Below are positions 1 to 8,820 of a stretch of DNA of 64,000 nucleotides, one piece after another. How positions within the stretch are numbered: position 1 is the first letter of the stretch; every line of letters starts with the position of its first letter. Origin of the DNA: Phycisphaerae bacterium (GTDB lineage Bacteria; Planctomycetota; Phycisphaerae; Phycisphaerales; SM1A02); assembly GCA_002717655.1 (NCBI GenBank), contig PBAY01000017.1, forward strand, positions 1 to 64,000, written 5' to 3'. The notes beneath the pieces were generated by a model. It searched no databases. It saw only the letters and a program-made list of their open reading frames with translations, and was not told the origin of the DNA. A program made the translations under genes and the position numbers.

Positions 1-220
1 CCGTCGTCATCATGATCGCCGTCGTCATCGTGATCGCCGTCGTCATCGTGATCGCCGTCGTCATCGTGATCGCCGTCGTCATCATGATCGCCGTCGTCAT
101 CGTGATCGCCGTCGTCGTCGTGATCGCCGTCGTCGTCATGGTCATCGTCGTGATCATCGTCGTGATCGTCGTCGTGATCATCGTCATCATCATGATCATG
201 GTCATCATCGTGATCATGAC
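1..220. repeat. Tandem repeat, 18-bp period, inside the Asp/His-rich gene
   Basis: Seven full 18-bp units (consensus GATCGCCGTCGTCATCGT on the plus strand) occupy 14-139, with a partial unit at the left edge. Units differ only at third codon positions of the minus-strand gene (CAT/CGT changes). From 140 to about 220 the array decays into 9- and 12-bp variants that still encode Asp and His. The array is coding on the minus strand, each unit giving D-D-D-G-D-H. Confidence 0.9.
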
Positions 221-416
221 CACCAACCAGTCCGGTGAACAACGCGCCATCCTTGATGCCGATGTAGATGTCACCTTCATGACCTTGATGACCATCATCA
301 TCATCGCCTTCAGCCATGACCGGATAGGTCAGGCCAATGGTGATCATCATGGCCAGGCAGGCCAGCATGGCTGTGATCGGATTCGACCAGGCCCACTTCT
401 TCTTCTCAACTCTCAT
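1..416 (-). CDS. Exported Asp/His-rich repeat protein (3' part outside window)
   Basis: The reading frame runs from an ATG at 416 off the left edge, so the C-terminus is missing. GAGAGG about 8 bases upstream supports this start over an in-frame ATG at 431. Residues 1-34 read as a signal peptide (Lys-rich start, hydrophobic core, cleavage near V-M-A|E). A short ordered stretch (D-I-Y-I-G-I-K-D-G-A-L-F-T-G) follows, and then an almost pure Asp/His/Gly tail with at least seven D-D-D-G-D-H units. Such a tail could bind zinc or other divalent metals; this is inferred from composition only. The pseudopilin gene lies 36 bases upstream on the same strand, so the two are probably co-transcribed, and the pair diverges from a Fur/Zur-type regulator. 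No family was recognised. Confidence 0.75.
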   Translation of the reverse strand, partial: MRVEKKKWAWSNPITAMLACLAMMITIGLTYPVMAEGDDDDGHQGHEGDIYIGIKDGALFTGLVGGHDHDDDHDHDDDDDHDDDHDDDHDDDHDDDGDHDDDGDHDDDGDHDDDGDHDDDGDHDDDGDHDDDGDHDDD

Positions 417-452
417 CACAAATCCTCTCATCAATACAGAACAAATCAAAAG

Positions 453-1250
453 CTAGAACGCATGTTGCCCTGCCACCTCTGGATCAAATCGATTTTGATC
501 TGGGCGAAGGAACACTTCACTGAAATTCAGGGTCCTGACAGACCCATCCACAAAGCCATAATTTGCTTTCGCATGGCTGGTTTTCGCATCTCCCGAAACG
601 ATGTTGGTCTGAACATGGTTTGCCGCAAGAATGGCCGGAGCACCGGGATGAGAATCGCCGATCCACCAGTTCTCGACATGAACATGATCTGATCCGGCAA
701 AATCACCCGTTGCCACCATGTGCAGAAAATGGACCGTGTTACCCGGGCTCGAGACCCTGCTCAGTCGATCTGCCGCACTCTTGGGATCAATCGCGGCCTG
801 AGGTGACTTGGTACGGGACAGATAGTTGTTCCATCCATAGCTGGTACGGCGAAACCTGTCTGACGTACCAGCAATGGGAACATCCCAATGAAGACTTTCA
901 TCAAGTGGGGATCGGATGACACCATCAATGTCCACATACTTCCCCAGAGTGTTCAGCCAAGCGATCTTCTCATTTGCAAGTCCACCATGGGACAACCCTG
1001 CATCTGCAAACATGCCCTTGGATTCGATCGCATACTTGTAGTGTGCCGTCTGAAGCGAGCGGAGGTTCGAGACATCCTCAACCACCCTGGAACGATGTGA
1101 AATCGAGTTGAAGGATGGAATCAGCAGGCTCAGCAGCAGTGACAGGATGACGATCACAAGCATCAGCTCGACCAGCGTGAAGCCACGGCCAGCTCGAGAC
1201 ACAGCAGGAACAGAGTTCCCCTCCAGCCCTGTATCAAGAATGCTTTTCAT
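453..1250 (-). CDS. Type II pseudopilin-like protein (planctomycete prepilin family)
   Basis: A 265-residue protein with a class III prepilin signal at residues 23-48: R-G|F-T-L-V-E-L followed by a hydrophobic helix (M-L-V-I-V-I-L-S-L-L-L-S). Glycine before Phe is the expected prepilin peptidase site, and Glu five residues after it is conserved. Near the C-terminus H-A-K-A-N-Y-G-F-V-D-G-S-V resembles the His-to-Asp-Gly motif of the large planctomycete DUF1559-type prepilin family, here with eight spacing residues. AAGGA lies six bases before the ATG. It is probably inserted in the inner membrane through a type II secretion or pilus-like machine and has a globular domain outside. It is the first gene of a likely two-gene unit with the Asp/His-rich protein; what the two do together is unknown. 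Confidence 0.85.
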   Translation of the reverse strand: MKSILDTGLEGNSVPAVSRAGRGFTLVELMLVIVILSLLLSLLIPSFNSISHRSRVVEDVSNLRSLQTAHYKYAIESKGMFADAGLSHGGLANEKIAWLNTLGKYVDIDGVIRSPLDESLHWDVPIAGTSDRFRRTSYGWNNYLSRTKSPQAAIDPKSAADRLSRVSSPGNTVHFLHMVATGDFAGSDHVHVENWWIGDSHPGAPAILAANHVQTNIVSGDAKTSHAKANYGFVDGSVRTLNFSEVFLRPDQNRFDPEVAGQHAF

Positions 1251-1333
1251 GCTGATCCTTACTATTAATGACCTTCAAAGGGCGCACCGACCACCCATCA
1301 GAGGGCATTGCAGAAGGGGTCAATCTACCCTTG

Positions 1334-1375
1334 ATGGCAATCAATTGTCAATTGTAATTGGCAAATAATTGTCAT
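1334..1375. promoter_or_regulatory. 42-bp imperfect palindrome, likely Fur/Zur operator
   Basis: Folding this AT-rich stretch on its centre pairs 16 of 21 positions. It contains repeated CAATTG/AATTG elements (CAATTGTCAATTG, then AATTGGCAAATAATTGTC). It lies between the divergent pseudopilin and Fur/Zur-family genes, 50 bases before the ATG I chose for the regulator. The length and AT content fit two regulator dimers side by side. That the adjacent regulator binds it is an inference from position. Confidence 0.6.
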
Positions 1376-1425
1376 TAAGGGGCGTTCTCAGTGACCAGAT
1401 GCCCCATGGCCGATATCTTGAGGTG

Positions 1426-1806
1426 ATGACCGCCCAACGCCAGACCAAACAGTTGCAGGCCGTTCGCAACGCCTTCGAATCGGCCGGTCGACCACTCTCC
1501 ATTGATGAACTACATCAGATGGCCTCAGAAGACCTTGATTCGCTCGGCCTTCGAACGGTCTACCGCGTGGTTCGAAAGCTTCAGGATGCGGATGAGATCG
1601 CAGTCGTATCGGTTCCCGGCAGCAGCGATCGGTATGAACTGGCAAGCGTCGCGTCCAAGCACCACCACCATTTCCATTGCACATCATGCGATCGCTTCTT
1701 CGACATCCACGGGTGCCCAGGCGGCCTGAGCAAGCTCGTACCAGAAGGATTCAAACTGGAACGACATGACCTGACCTTGTCAGGCCTGTGCGATGCCTGC
1801 GCCTGA
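1426..1806 (+). CDS. Fur/Zur-family metalloregulator
   Basis: A 127-residue Fur-superfamily protein. The N-terminal half is a winged helix (R-Q-T-K-Q-L-Q-A-V-R-N-A-F; L-R-T-V-Y-R-V-V-R-K-L is the recognition helix region typical of the family). The C-terminal half carries H-H-H-H-F-H-C-T-S-C-D, a metal-binding His cluster followed by the first C-x2-C, and ends L-C-D-A-C-A, the second C-x2-C of the structural zinc site. The sequence does not show whether it senses zinc or iron. The Asp/His-rich divergent gene hints at zinc, while the iron regulon elsewhere in the window would need a Fur. No start has a good ribosome binding site; 1426 fits the family length, and an in-frame ATG at 1399 is the alternative. 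Its 3' end overlaps the permease gene by 14 bases. Confidence 0.88.
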   Translation: MTAQRQTKQLQAVRNAFESAGRPLSIDELHQMASEDLDSLGLRTVYRVVRKLQDADEIAVVSVPGSSDRYELASVASKHHHHFHCTSCDRFFDIHGCPGGLSKLVPEGFKLERHDLTLSGLCDACA

Positions 1807-3241
1807 ATCAAGACAACCAAGTGCCGACCAGGCAAACCCCGCCACCCCACCGACTCGAGTCCTTGGACTCTTTGGCTTGGCCATGATCAACATCGTTGCC
1901 ATCGCCAGCCTGCGTGATTTACCACAGATGGCGAGCTACGGCATTGGATCAATCTTCTTCTATATCCTCGCCGCGTTAGCTTTCTTTGCACCTGTCTCAT
2001 TGGTCGCTGCTGAACTGGCAACGGCCTGGCCTGAGCGAGGTGGAGTCTATGTATGGGTCAAGAAAGCCTTCGGAATACGTTGGGGCTTTCTCGCCGTGTT
2101 TCTGCAATGGTTTCAGAACCTTTGCTGGTTTCCAGTGGTCCTAACTTTCGGCGCTGCATCACTTGCCTATGCCGTGGCACCAGAACACTCATCGGAACTG
2201 GCGGAGAACAAGCTCTTCATCGTGGCGGTCATACTGGCCGTGTACTGGACTTCTGTGTTTCTCAATTTCTTCGGGCTCTCAGGTTCGACCAGAATTTGCA
2301 TCATGGGTGCCATCGCTGGCATTTTCATCCCCGGTCTACTGCTGATTTCACTGGCAGTGATCGGCCTTCTGGATGGAGCCCCCTCCAGACTGATGGAAAA
2401 CAGTGACATGCTGATTCCGGATCTGGGCGATTTTTCGACACTCACTTTCGCCGTCAGTGTCTGGCTGGCCTTCGCTGGAATGGAAATGACGGCGGCACAT
2501 GCCAGAGAAGTTCGTTCACCTGAACGCAACTATCCGCTTGCCATTCTGATCTCCGGAATCGTCATCCTGATCGTTTTTATTCTGGGCGCACTGTCAATTT
2601 CGATCGCGCTGGCCCCCGGCGACTATCAACTCCAAAGCGGTGTAACCGAAGCGATTCAGACAATGCTTGCACGATATGGCCTTGAAGAATGGTCACGACT
2701 GGCAGCACTGGGAATGGCACTTGGAGTCTTTGGAAGCGTCAATGCCTGGATCGTCGGCCCAAGCAAGGGCATGCTTGCGTCGGCGGAAGACCATGCCCTG
2801 CCGGCTGCGCTGTGCAAGGTGAACAGCAGAAATGTACCGACACGTATTCTGCTACTTCAAGGTGGAATCGTCTCCTTGCTCTGTATCGCCTTTGCCCTTC
2901 AACCCACTGTTGCTTCCGCATATTTCATGATCAGCGTCCTCACCATTCAAATGTATCTCTGCATGTACTTCATGATGTTTCTTTCAGCCCTCCGACTTCG
3001 ACGAAGGTATCCGGAGCATGGTGGAAGCTACCGGGTTCCCGGCGGGAAAGCTGGTCTCATCGTGGTATGTGGCATTGGCATTCTGGGTGCCGTGTTCGCG
3101 ATCATTCTGGGCTTCTTTCCTCCATCACAACTGGCCAAATCCGGAATCGATTCCAATTCCTTCATCTCCTTCCTCGCGATTGGACTCGCCTTGGGCCTTG
3201 CATTACCCCTTGCAATCGCATGGCTGAGGGGACTGAAGTGA
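1793..3241 (+). CDS. APC-superfamily amino acid permease
   Basis: A 482-residue integral membrane protein with about twelve hydrophobic segments. The first carries the APC-family start of TM1 (V-L-G-L-F-G-L-A-M-I-N-I-V), and the stretch with E-L-A-T-A-W-P-E-R-G-G-V-Y-V-W-V-K-K-A-F-G is the strongly conserved region of the family, closest in feel to glutamate/GABA antiporter-type members. It should transport amino acids or related amines across the inner membrane; the substrate cannot be read from the sequence. The start lies inside the last codons of the Fur/Zur gene, which suggests translational coupling and perhaps metal-dependent expression. No clear Shine-Dalgarno precedes the ATG. Confidence 0.88.
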   Translation: MPAPESRQPSADQANPATPPTRVLGLFGLAMINIVAIASLRDLPQMASYGIGSIFFYILAALAFFAPVSLVAAELATAWPERGGVYVWVKKAFGIRWGFLAVFLQWFQNLCWFPVVLTFGAASLAYAVAPEHSSELAENKLFIVAVILAVYWTSVFLNFFGLSGSTRICIMGAIAGIFIPGLLLISLAVIGLLDGAPSRLMENSDMLIPDLGDFSTLTFAVSVWLAFAGMEMTAAHAREVRSPERNYPLAILISGIVILIVFILGALSISIALAPGDYQLQSGVTEAIQTMLARYGLEEWSRLAALGMALGVFGSVNAWIVGPSKGMLASAEDHALPAALCKVNSRNVPTRILLLQGGIVSLLCIAFALQPTVASAYFMISVLTIQMYLCMYFMMFLSALRLRRRYPEHGGSYRVPGGKAGLIVVCGIGILGAVFAIILGFFPPSQLAKSGIDSNSFISFLAIGLALGLALPLAIAWLRGLK

Positions 3242-3292
3242 CCTCTTTGATCGGACGCAAAAAAGAGGCAGGGCCACGGCCGGATGACACTG

Positions 3293-4114
3293 CTATTCGA
3301 CCGTTGTTTCTTCACTGATCTGAATCAATACAGTCTCTTCAGATCCATCTCTGATGAAGACCAGCGACACCTCACGCCCTCGGCAGGCGAGTACATGATC
3401 GATATAGTCCTGCGCACTCGTGATGGGCGTCTCGTCGATCCGTATGATCACATCACCAGAGAGAATATTCGCCTCAAATGCAGGAGTGCCCCTGACCACT
3501 ACATCAACAAAGGCACCTGTATTGCGATTGAAACGAGTCGCCTCTTCAGAGGTCAGATCCCTGGGCCACACCCCCGTTGCCGGCATGACCGTCAATGGCA
3601 CCCAGTAGATGACCTCATGTCGATAGCGATCAATGGCATAAGGCATCATCCGGGTCGTGGTCTCAGTTCCATAGGTCGTTTCGGAATAGGTTGCTGTTCC
3701 AGAAGAGGTCTGAATGGTTCCGGTCGTATAGCTGGTGGTTGGATTCGTCGTCGTCAACGGAACGACGCCACGGTTGGTCCGGAGATACGTGCGGTCGTAG
3801 GTTGCATGGGTAGCACCGAGACTCGTACCGAATCTGATGAGAGATGATTCAGGCTGAAGAGATGCTTCAAAGGTCGAGGAACCCAACGGAACATATTGGT
3901 TTCGAGCCCACTCACGAGCAGCAGTTTGAATCGAATCAACATAAACAACCTCCATGTCCGTTTCATGAGAAGGAGCTGACATGACAGGCGGCTGACTTTT
4001 AAGGACCGATTGATTCGGGGTGTAGAAACGCTTAAAGTTGTTGCCGCAGCCAAACATGAACTGGCAGCAGAACAAGCAGAAAGCCATGCTGATCACCCGA
4101 TTCATCGATGCCAT
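3293..4114 (-). CDS. Lipoprotein-like protein with C-terminal PDZ domain
   Basis: A 273-residue exported protein. The N-terminus is hydrophobic and ends F-M-F-G-C-G-N-N at residue 23, a borderline lipobox. The middle is Thr/Ser/Tyr-rich with low complexity (T-T-T-N-P-T-T-S-Y-T-T-G, then T-T-Y-G-T-E-T-T-T) and no domain I know. Residues about 195-268 read as a PDZ domain: V-D-V-V-V-R-G-T-P-A-F-E-A-N-I-L-S-G-D-V-I, then I-D-E-T-P-I-T-S and V-S-L-V-F-I-R-D-G, as in HtrA-type proteases. No protease domain is present, so it is probably an envelope peptide-binding or scaffold protein. AGGGG lies 8 bases upstream of the ATG. It converges with the permease. Confidence 0.8.
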   Translation of the reverse strand: MASMNRVISMAFCLFCCQFMFGCGNNFKRFYTPNQSVLKSQPPVMSAPSHETDMEVVYVDSIQTAAREWARNQYVPLGSSTFEASLQPESSLIRFGTSLGATHATYDRTYLRTNRGVVPLTTTNPTTSYTTGTIQTSSGTATYSETTYGTETTTRMMPYAIDRYRHEVIYWVPLTVMPATGVWPRDLTSEEATRFNRNTGAFVDVVVRGTPAFEANILSGDVIIRIDETPITSAQDYIDHVLACRGREVSLVFIRDGSEETVLIQISEETTVE

Positions 4115-4225
4115 GCACTACCCCTTTCGATCTACCCGGAAGACTCCATCATCATATGAAACACGGACAAGCAGACAGTCATTCACTGGAACAGATCAGA
4201 ATTAGCTTGGAAGACACTACAACAG

Positions 4226-4244
4226 GATCTATCTTGGATAGATC
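4226..4244. promoter_or_regulatory. Perfect inverted repeat upstream of the metalloprotease gene
   Basis: GATCTATC-TTG-GATAGATC: two perfect 8-bp arms around a 3-bp centre, 43 bases before the GTG start of the 4288 gene and in the divergent gap with the PDZ protein. The size fits a dimeric repressor or activator site. A weak transcript hairpin is also possible, but no T-run follows. Confidence 0.4.
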
Positions 4245-4287
4245 GATATTCAGAGCAATGAAGCTGTGAATTGGGGAGGCCTATCAC

Positions 4288-7206
4288 GTGATTCAAAATA
4301 TCATCTCCATCAGTGCTGCTGCAGGCATCAGCCTGCTGTCAGGCTACAGCCTGGCCACCACGCCTCCAACACCCGGTCACAAGATGCCCGATCACATGAT
4401 CCAATGCTCAAAGGACTGCCAGGTTTCACTGCATACCCCTGGTGGATGGAGAGGCAAGGCGCTTCGAGCCAAGGAAGTCAGGCAGGGAACACGAAGTGGA
4501 CCTCGAGGGCTCTCCGGTGTACTTGAGGTCCCAGTGCTCTGTTTTGGATATCAGAACGTGAATCTTCCAGCCAACACTGTTCCAAATCTGCAGCAACAAC
4601 TTTTCGATGGCCCATGGCCCACCGGCACACTCACCGAGTACTGGAAAGAAGTCTCATATGGTGCTTTCACCTTCGATGGAACCGTGTATGACGTTGGAAA
4701 TCTTTCCCAGATAGACACCTACTACGAAGAAAACAACAATGGAAGATCTCCCGACAGAATCGTCGACTACATCACTGAATCCGTTACAGCCATAGACAAT
4801 GCGGTTGACTTTGGAATCTATGACAATGATGGTCCCGATGGTGAGCCGAATTCAGGTGATGACGATGGCATTGTTGACCTGCTGGCGCTTGTGCATCCAG
4901 AAATTGGCGGAGAAGTCAACCCCCCTACTCATAAGAACATCTGGTCTCATCGATCAAGTTTCGATTGGGCTACAGGCGGCACGATGCTCGAAACAAATGA
5001 TGATGCTGCTGGCGGTGGAAAGATTCGAATCAATGACTACGTCATACAGCCAGCTATTGGTGACTCCGGTGGCTTGATTGAAATCGGCGTGTTCTGTCAC
5101 GAATTCGGCCATGCCATTGGGCTTCCCGACCTCTATGACCGTGACCAATCAAGTGAGGGTATCGGAGACCACTGCCTGATGAGCAGCGGTGGCTGGAACT
5201 CGCCTGAAAGTCCTGCTCACCTTTCTGCTTGGTGTCGAGTCGAAATGGGATGGGTGGAACCAACTGTTGCGATTGGTTCATATCTTGGATATCAGTTGCC
5301 AAATATCGAGCAGTTTCCTGTTGCTCTGAAAGTGATCAATGATCCAGATGGCATCGAGTATTTCCTGATTGAAAACAGGCAACCCATCGGATTTGATCAG
5401 AACCTGCTGGATTGCGGTCTTGCCATCTGGCATATCGACCCTCGAGTCGGCAATTCAATCAATGACAAAGAATGGTGTACAGGCGGCGGACTACCACTGA
5501 ATTACCGTGTTGCACTGGAACAGGAAGACGGACTCTGCAACCTCGAAAACGATGACAATCGAGGCGACAACGGCGACTTCTGGCATCGTGATGGCGGAGC
5601 CAGCCCGAAGTTCGACTCTGGATCAAACCCCAATTCAATGACCTATGACGGGGATGACATGGGTGTTCTGATCCAGAATTTGAGTGATTGCAACAACACG
5701 ATGGTCTTTGATATTGAAGTAGACCCACTGCCGATTCAGGAACCGAGAAAGCTGGATGTGCTGTTCATCTTCGACGCTTCCGGAAGCTACGAAGATGACT
5801 TGCCCAACATGCTTGGACAACTTCCATCTGTCATCGATGATATTCAGGCCAGGTTTCCCGACCCGAGATTCGGAATAGGCAGCTTCCGCGACTTCCCAAT
5901 CGAACCTAATGGCGAAGAAGATGACTGGGCCTGGCGTCTCGATCTGGACCTGACCACTGATGAACCAAGTGTGCTCAATGCACTTTCAAACATCCAGGCC
6001 GCCGGTGGCGATGATGTTCCTGAATCACAATTCATCGCCGTTCATCAGGCATTGGCTGGAAATGGAGTCGACCTGAACGGAGATGGTATTTTCGGCAATA
6101 CACCCGGTGAACTCGAACCGGATCCAGTTTCCTGGGATCCCACACGAGCTCCAATCATCTTCCTGATGACGGACGCTCCATTCCACGATACGAGCCTTGA
6201 GGATTACCCATTCGGGCCAGAAGCGGAAACAACCATCGGATGGGGTGATGTCCTGAACCAGATACAGGTTCCCACAGGAGCACACTCTTCCCCCAGAATC
6301 TTCACACTCAATCCAGAACCAGATGGGATCATCCTGACGCCAGGCAATGATGGCGAAACCCCTTGGGATCCAGACATGCTGTATCTCCAGGCAACAGAAA
6401 TGGCGCTCTATTCCAATGGCTCAATGATCAGCGCGGGATATGAAAGTGTTCACTTCAGGGAAGCGGTACAGGAAGCATTGGATCTACTTGCCACACAGAT
6501 GCCGCAAATCGGCTCATGCTGTACAGATGATCAGACCTGTGTAGAAGGAGTCATCCTCGATGACTGCCTCTATCTTCTCGACGGCCACTTTGCCCCAGGA
6601 ACAACAGCCTGCAGCTCGGATTGCAATGACAACGGCAAGCCTGATGGATGCGAAATTTCAATGGGACTGGTCGATGACATGAACGGCAACCAGATCCCCG
6701 ACGAATGTGAATGCCTCGGCGATTCCAATCTGGATGGCAAGATCGACATCGATGATCTACTGAAGCTGCTTGGATACTGGGGTGCCTGCGAAGGCTGCAC
6801 GGATGTGGATCTCAATGGCGACGGTCGGGTCGATATTGAAGATCTACTCCGCCTTCTGGAACTCTGGGGCGATTGCCCAAATACCAGTGGATGTGCTGTA
6901 GGTGAAATCGAAGACTGCTTCGGCAACTGTGCGCCTGCTACGTGGCTTGGTGACGCAACCTGTGATGACGGCGAATACGAATACAACGGATTCCTCATCG
7001 ACTTCAACTGTGTTGAATTTGCGTTTGATGATGGTGATTGTGTGGACTGCAATGAAAACGAGATCCCTGATTGCTTTGGCAACTGCTGCCCCGCAACCTG
7101 GATTGGCGATGGCTTCTGCGATGATGGATCCGATATCTATAACGGGAACTTCATCTTCCTCAACTGCGAAGCCTACGACTGGGATGGTGGCGACTGCGAA
7201 CCATGA
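4288..7206 (+). CDS. Secreted M6-type metalloprotease with VWA, dockerin-like and LNR modules
   Basis: A 972-residue multidomain exported protein. The GTG start is preceded by GGGGAGG at 8 bases; residues 1-24 form a signal peptide. An M6 (immune inhibitor A-like) peptidase domain follows, with the zinc motif H-E-F-G-H at 271-275 in C-H-E-F-G-H-A-I-G-L-P-D-L-Y-D. A von Willebrand A domain begins near 487 (L-D-V-L-F-I-F-D-A-S-G-S-Y, a D-x-S-x-S-like MIDAS with Tyr at the last position). About 809-863 holds two Ca-binding dockerin-like repeats, each ending near W-G-x-C. The C-terminus has two LNR/Notch-like modules (W-I-G-D-G-x-C-D-D-G ... W-D-G-G-D-C). The dockerin pair is internal here, whereas it is C-terminal in the other such proteins of the window. 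Substrate unknown; it probably acts outside the cell or at the surface. Confidence 0.88.
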   Translation: MIQNIISISAAAGISLLSGYSLATTPPTPGHKMPDHMIQCSKDCQVSLHTPGGWRGKALRAKEVRQGTRSGPRGLSGVLEVPVLCFGYQNVNLPANTVPNLQQQLFDGPWPTGTLTEYWKEVSYGAFTFDGTVYDVGNLSQIDTYYEENNNGRSPDRIVDYITESVTAIDNAVDFGIYDNDGPDGEPNSGDDDGIVDLLALVHPEIGGEVNPPTHKNIWSHRSSFDWATGGTMLETNDDAAGGGKIRINDYVIQPAIGDSGGLIEIGVFCHEFGHAIGLPDLYDRDQSSEGIGDHCLMSSGGWNSPESPAHLSAWCRVEMGWVEPTVAIGSYLGYQLPNIEQFPVALKVINDPDGIEYFLIENRQPIGFDQNLLDCGLAIWHIDPRVGNSINDKEWCTGGGLPLNYRVALEQEDGLCNLENDDNRGDNGDFWHRDGGASPKFDSGSNPNSMTYDGDDMGVLIQNLSDCNNTMVFDIEVDPLPIQEPRKLDVLFIFDASGSYEDDLPNMLGQLPSVIDDIQARFPDPRFGIGSFRDFPIEPNGEEDDWAWRLDLDLTTDEPSVLNALSNIQAAGGDDVPESQFIAVHQALAGNGVDLNGDGIFGNTPGELEPDPVSWDPTRAPIIFLMTDAPFHDTSLEDYPFGPEAETTIGWGDVLNQIQVPTGAHSSPRIFTLNPEPDGIILTPGNDGETPWDPDMLYLQATEMALYSNGSMISAGYESVHFREAVQEALDLLATQMPQIGSCCTDDQTCVEGVILDDCLYLLDGHFAPGTTACSSDCNDNGKPDGCEISMGLVDDMNGNQIPDECECLGDSNLDGKIDIDDLLKLLGYWGACEGCTDVDLNGDGRVDIEDLLRLLELWGDCPNTSGCAVGEIEDCFGNCAPATWLGDATCDDGEYEYNGFLIDFNCVEFAFDDGDCVDCNENEIPDCFGNCCPATWIGDGFCDDGSDIYNGNFIFLNCEAYDWDGGDCEP

Positions 7207-7212
7207 TCCGCA

Positions 7213-8820
7213 CTAGTCAGCGATCTGCCTGATCTCAATCGACTTGATGACATAGGAACCCGCACCTGCACCGGGTTCGAACATCACCTTGGTGATCGGC
7301 TCGTCCGGAGTCAGATCAAGATGGAATTCGTTCAAGCCACCGCGAATCGAGGCGGCACTGCTGCGATCGATCGACATCTCCTGCGCATCCGATGACCAGA
7401 AGATCCGTGCTTCACCCAGGCCAGGCGATTCCAACTGGATCCTGGCGACCTGGCGGTGACCCGCAGAAAGATCCAGACCGTGGAATACAACGGCTGATGA
7501 CGCGGCCACACTCGTGAGATCAATCTTTCCATCCGCAAGGTTCGCTTCGACACCATCTGCTGGATACAACTTCTCGGGTTCAAGATCCTTCAACGACCAG
7601 ACAGGAATGGAATTGTCCCGGCCCCAACTCAGAGACGCAGCATCAGGATCAGGTTCTGCCAGCAGTCGAATGAGTGTGGCGGGTGCCAGCCGCTCGACAA
7701 CCTCAAGCACGATGTTGTCATACTCCTGAAGCGCCTGCGACAACGACTCGGGCGTGGCATCCGAATAATGCATGAAGGTCAGATCTTCGAAGTAGGGACG
7801 AATCAATGGCCTGGCAATCCATCCGATGCAGGAATCATGAAGAATCAACGTGCGCCCCGGGATCAGTTCGGCCTGCCCATCGGACTCATACCTCGAGCGG
7901 ACCGGATACTGCCAGCTGTGCGGATGATCCTCGACAACCGAGAAATCCCCATGGGTCCGACCATCAAACTCCACTTCCTGAAGTTCTACACCCGGACGTT
8001 GGGTCACCAGCACCTGTTCCGTGCGGACCGGATAGGAGTTCAACCCCGCAAGAGTGCGAAGATCACCAGGATGTCTGATGGTCTCGGTTGGAACTGCAGA
8101 TGAATCCTCCCAGAGCCCCGGCTGCAAGGAGTCCACGATGGCCCTGGCCATCACCGCCCCGCCGTACCAGCTCTGATGGGTGTCGTCTCTGAAATACAGC
8201 TCATGTTCGGACTCCGACTTCTCCAGAAGCATGGCCGAATGAAGATCAATGATCCTTGCATCATCACCACGTGAAAGCCGGGCACGCAACCGGTCACGAT
8301 CTTCCTGAATCAAAGCCAGATCACGCCTTCCATCATCAGTCAGATGCTCTGGATAGATCGCGTGCTTGTCAGGAGCAATGAGCATGCGGAAGTTCGAATC
8401 CGCCCCTGCATTCCTGGCGAGGAACGCATCCGTATTGGCCAGCGCCGCTGCAACAGTCTGATTGGTCTCCTCCCAGTGCCCGCCATAACTGTCAACGAGA
8501 AACAACCAGCCGTCCTCACCTCGATCCACCACACCAAGACGTCGCTCATTCAGCAGCTCGACCTCGATCCATCGCTTCAACCCGATCAGATCTCCACGGA
8601 ACGGAACTCGTTCACGCAACCAGGCGGAAACTCCATCCCAGGTCTGCGTATCAAGTACATCTCCAGCCGCTTGGACAACAGGGAATGATGCAGGCTCACG
8701 ATTCTCCGCTTCCCGGATGAATGCAGCATTCCGATCAAGACTCAAGGGCAGCAACAGGATCGGGCTGCAGAGCAACACGAGTACGACGAGTCCGCCAAAG
8801 TTGTTTCCTGATCTTGTCAT
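7213..8820 (-). CDS. algJ: AlgJ/AlgX-like polysaccharide O-acetylation protein
   Basis: A 535-residue protein with one N-terminal membrane segment (residues 8-27) and a periplasmic SGNH-like domain. The family start E-D-G-W-L-F-L-V-D, the R-D-D-T-H-Q-S-W-Y motif (Asp-x-His of the catalytic site) and the H-D-S-C stretch (nucleophile Ser) are all visible. AlgJ/AlgX proteins take acetyl groups passed across the membrane by an AlgI-type MBOAT protein and put them on an exopolysaccharide. Its ATG follows the AlgI stop codon with no gap (TAG then ATG), so translation is coupled. No polymerase or other alginate genes are in view, so the polysaccharide acceptor is unknown. The C-terminal 130 residues look like a separate beta-rich, possibly carbohydrate-binding domain (inference). 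Confidence 0.85.
   Translation of the reverse strand: MTRSGNNFGGLVVLVLLCSPILLLPLSLDRNAAFIREAENREPASFPVVQAAGDVLDTQTWDGVSAWLRERVPFRGDLIGLKRWIEVELLNERRLGVVDRGEDGWLFLVDSYGGHWEETNQTVAAALANTDAFLARNAGADSNFRMLIAPDKHAIYPEHLTDDGRRDLALIQEDRDRLRARLSRGDDARIIDLHSAMLLEKSESEHELYFRDDTHQSWYGGAVMARAIVDSLQPGLWEDSSAVPTETIRHPGDLRTLAGLNSYPVRTEQVLVTQRPGVELQEVEFDGRTHGDFSVVEDHPHSWQYPVRSRYESDGQAELIPGRTLILHDSCIGWIARPLIRPYFEDLTFMHYSDATPESLSQALQEYDNIVLEVVERLAPATLIRLLAEPDPDAASLSWGRDNSIPVWSLKDLEPEKLYPADGVEANLADGKIDLTSVAASSAVVFHGLDLSAGHRQVARIQLESPGLGEARIFWSSDAQEMSIDRSSAASIRGGLNEFHLDLTPDEPITKVMFEPGAGAGSYVIKSIEIRQIAD

Noticed and set aside
1-220. CRISPR-like array
   Set aside because: The units are contiguous without spacers, and they are coding.
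12-692. Plus-strand frame rich in Ile/Val repeats over the 18-bp array
   Set aside because: It is the antisense reading of the Asp/His repeat, which has the start, ribosome site and signal peptide on the minus strand.
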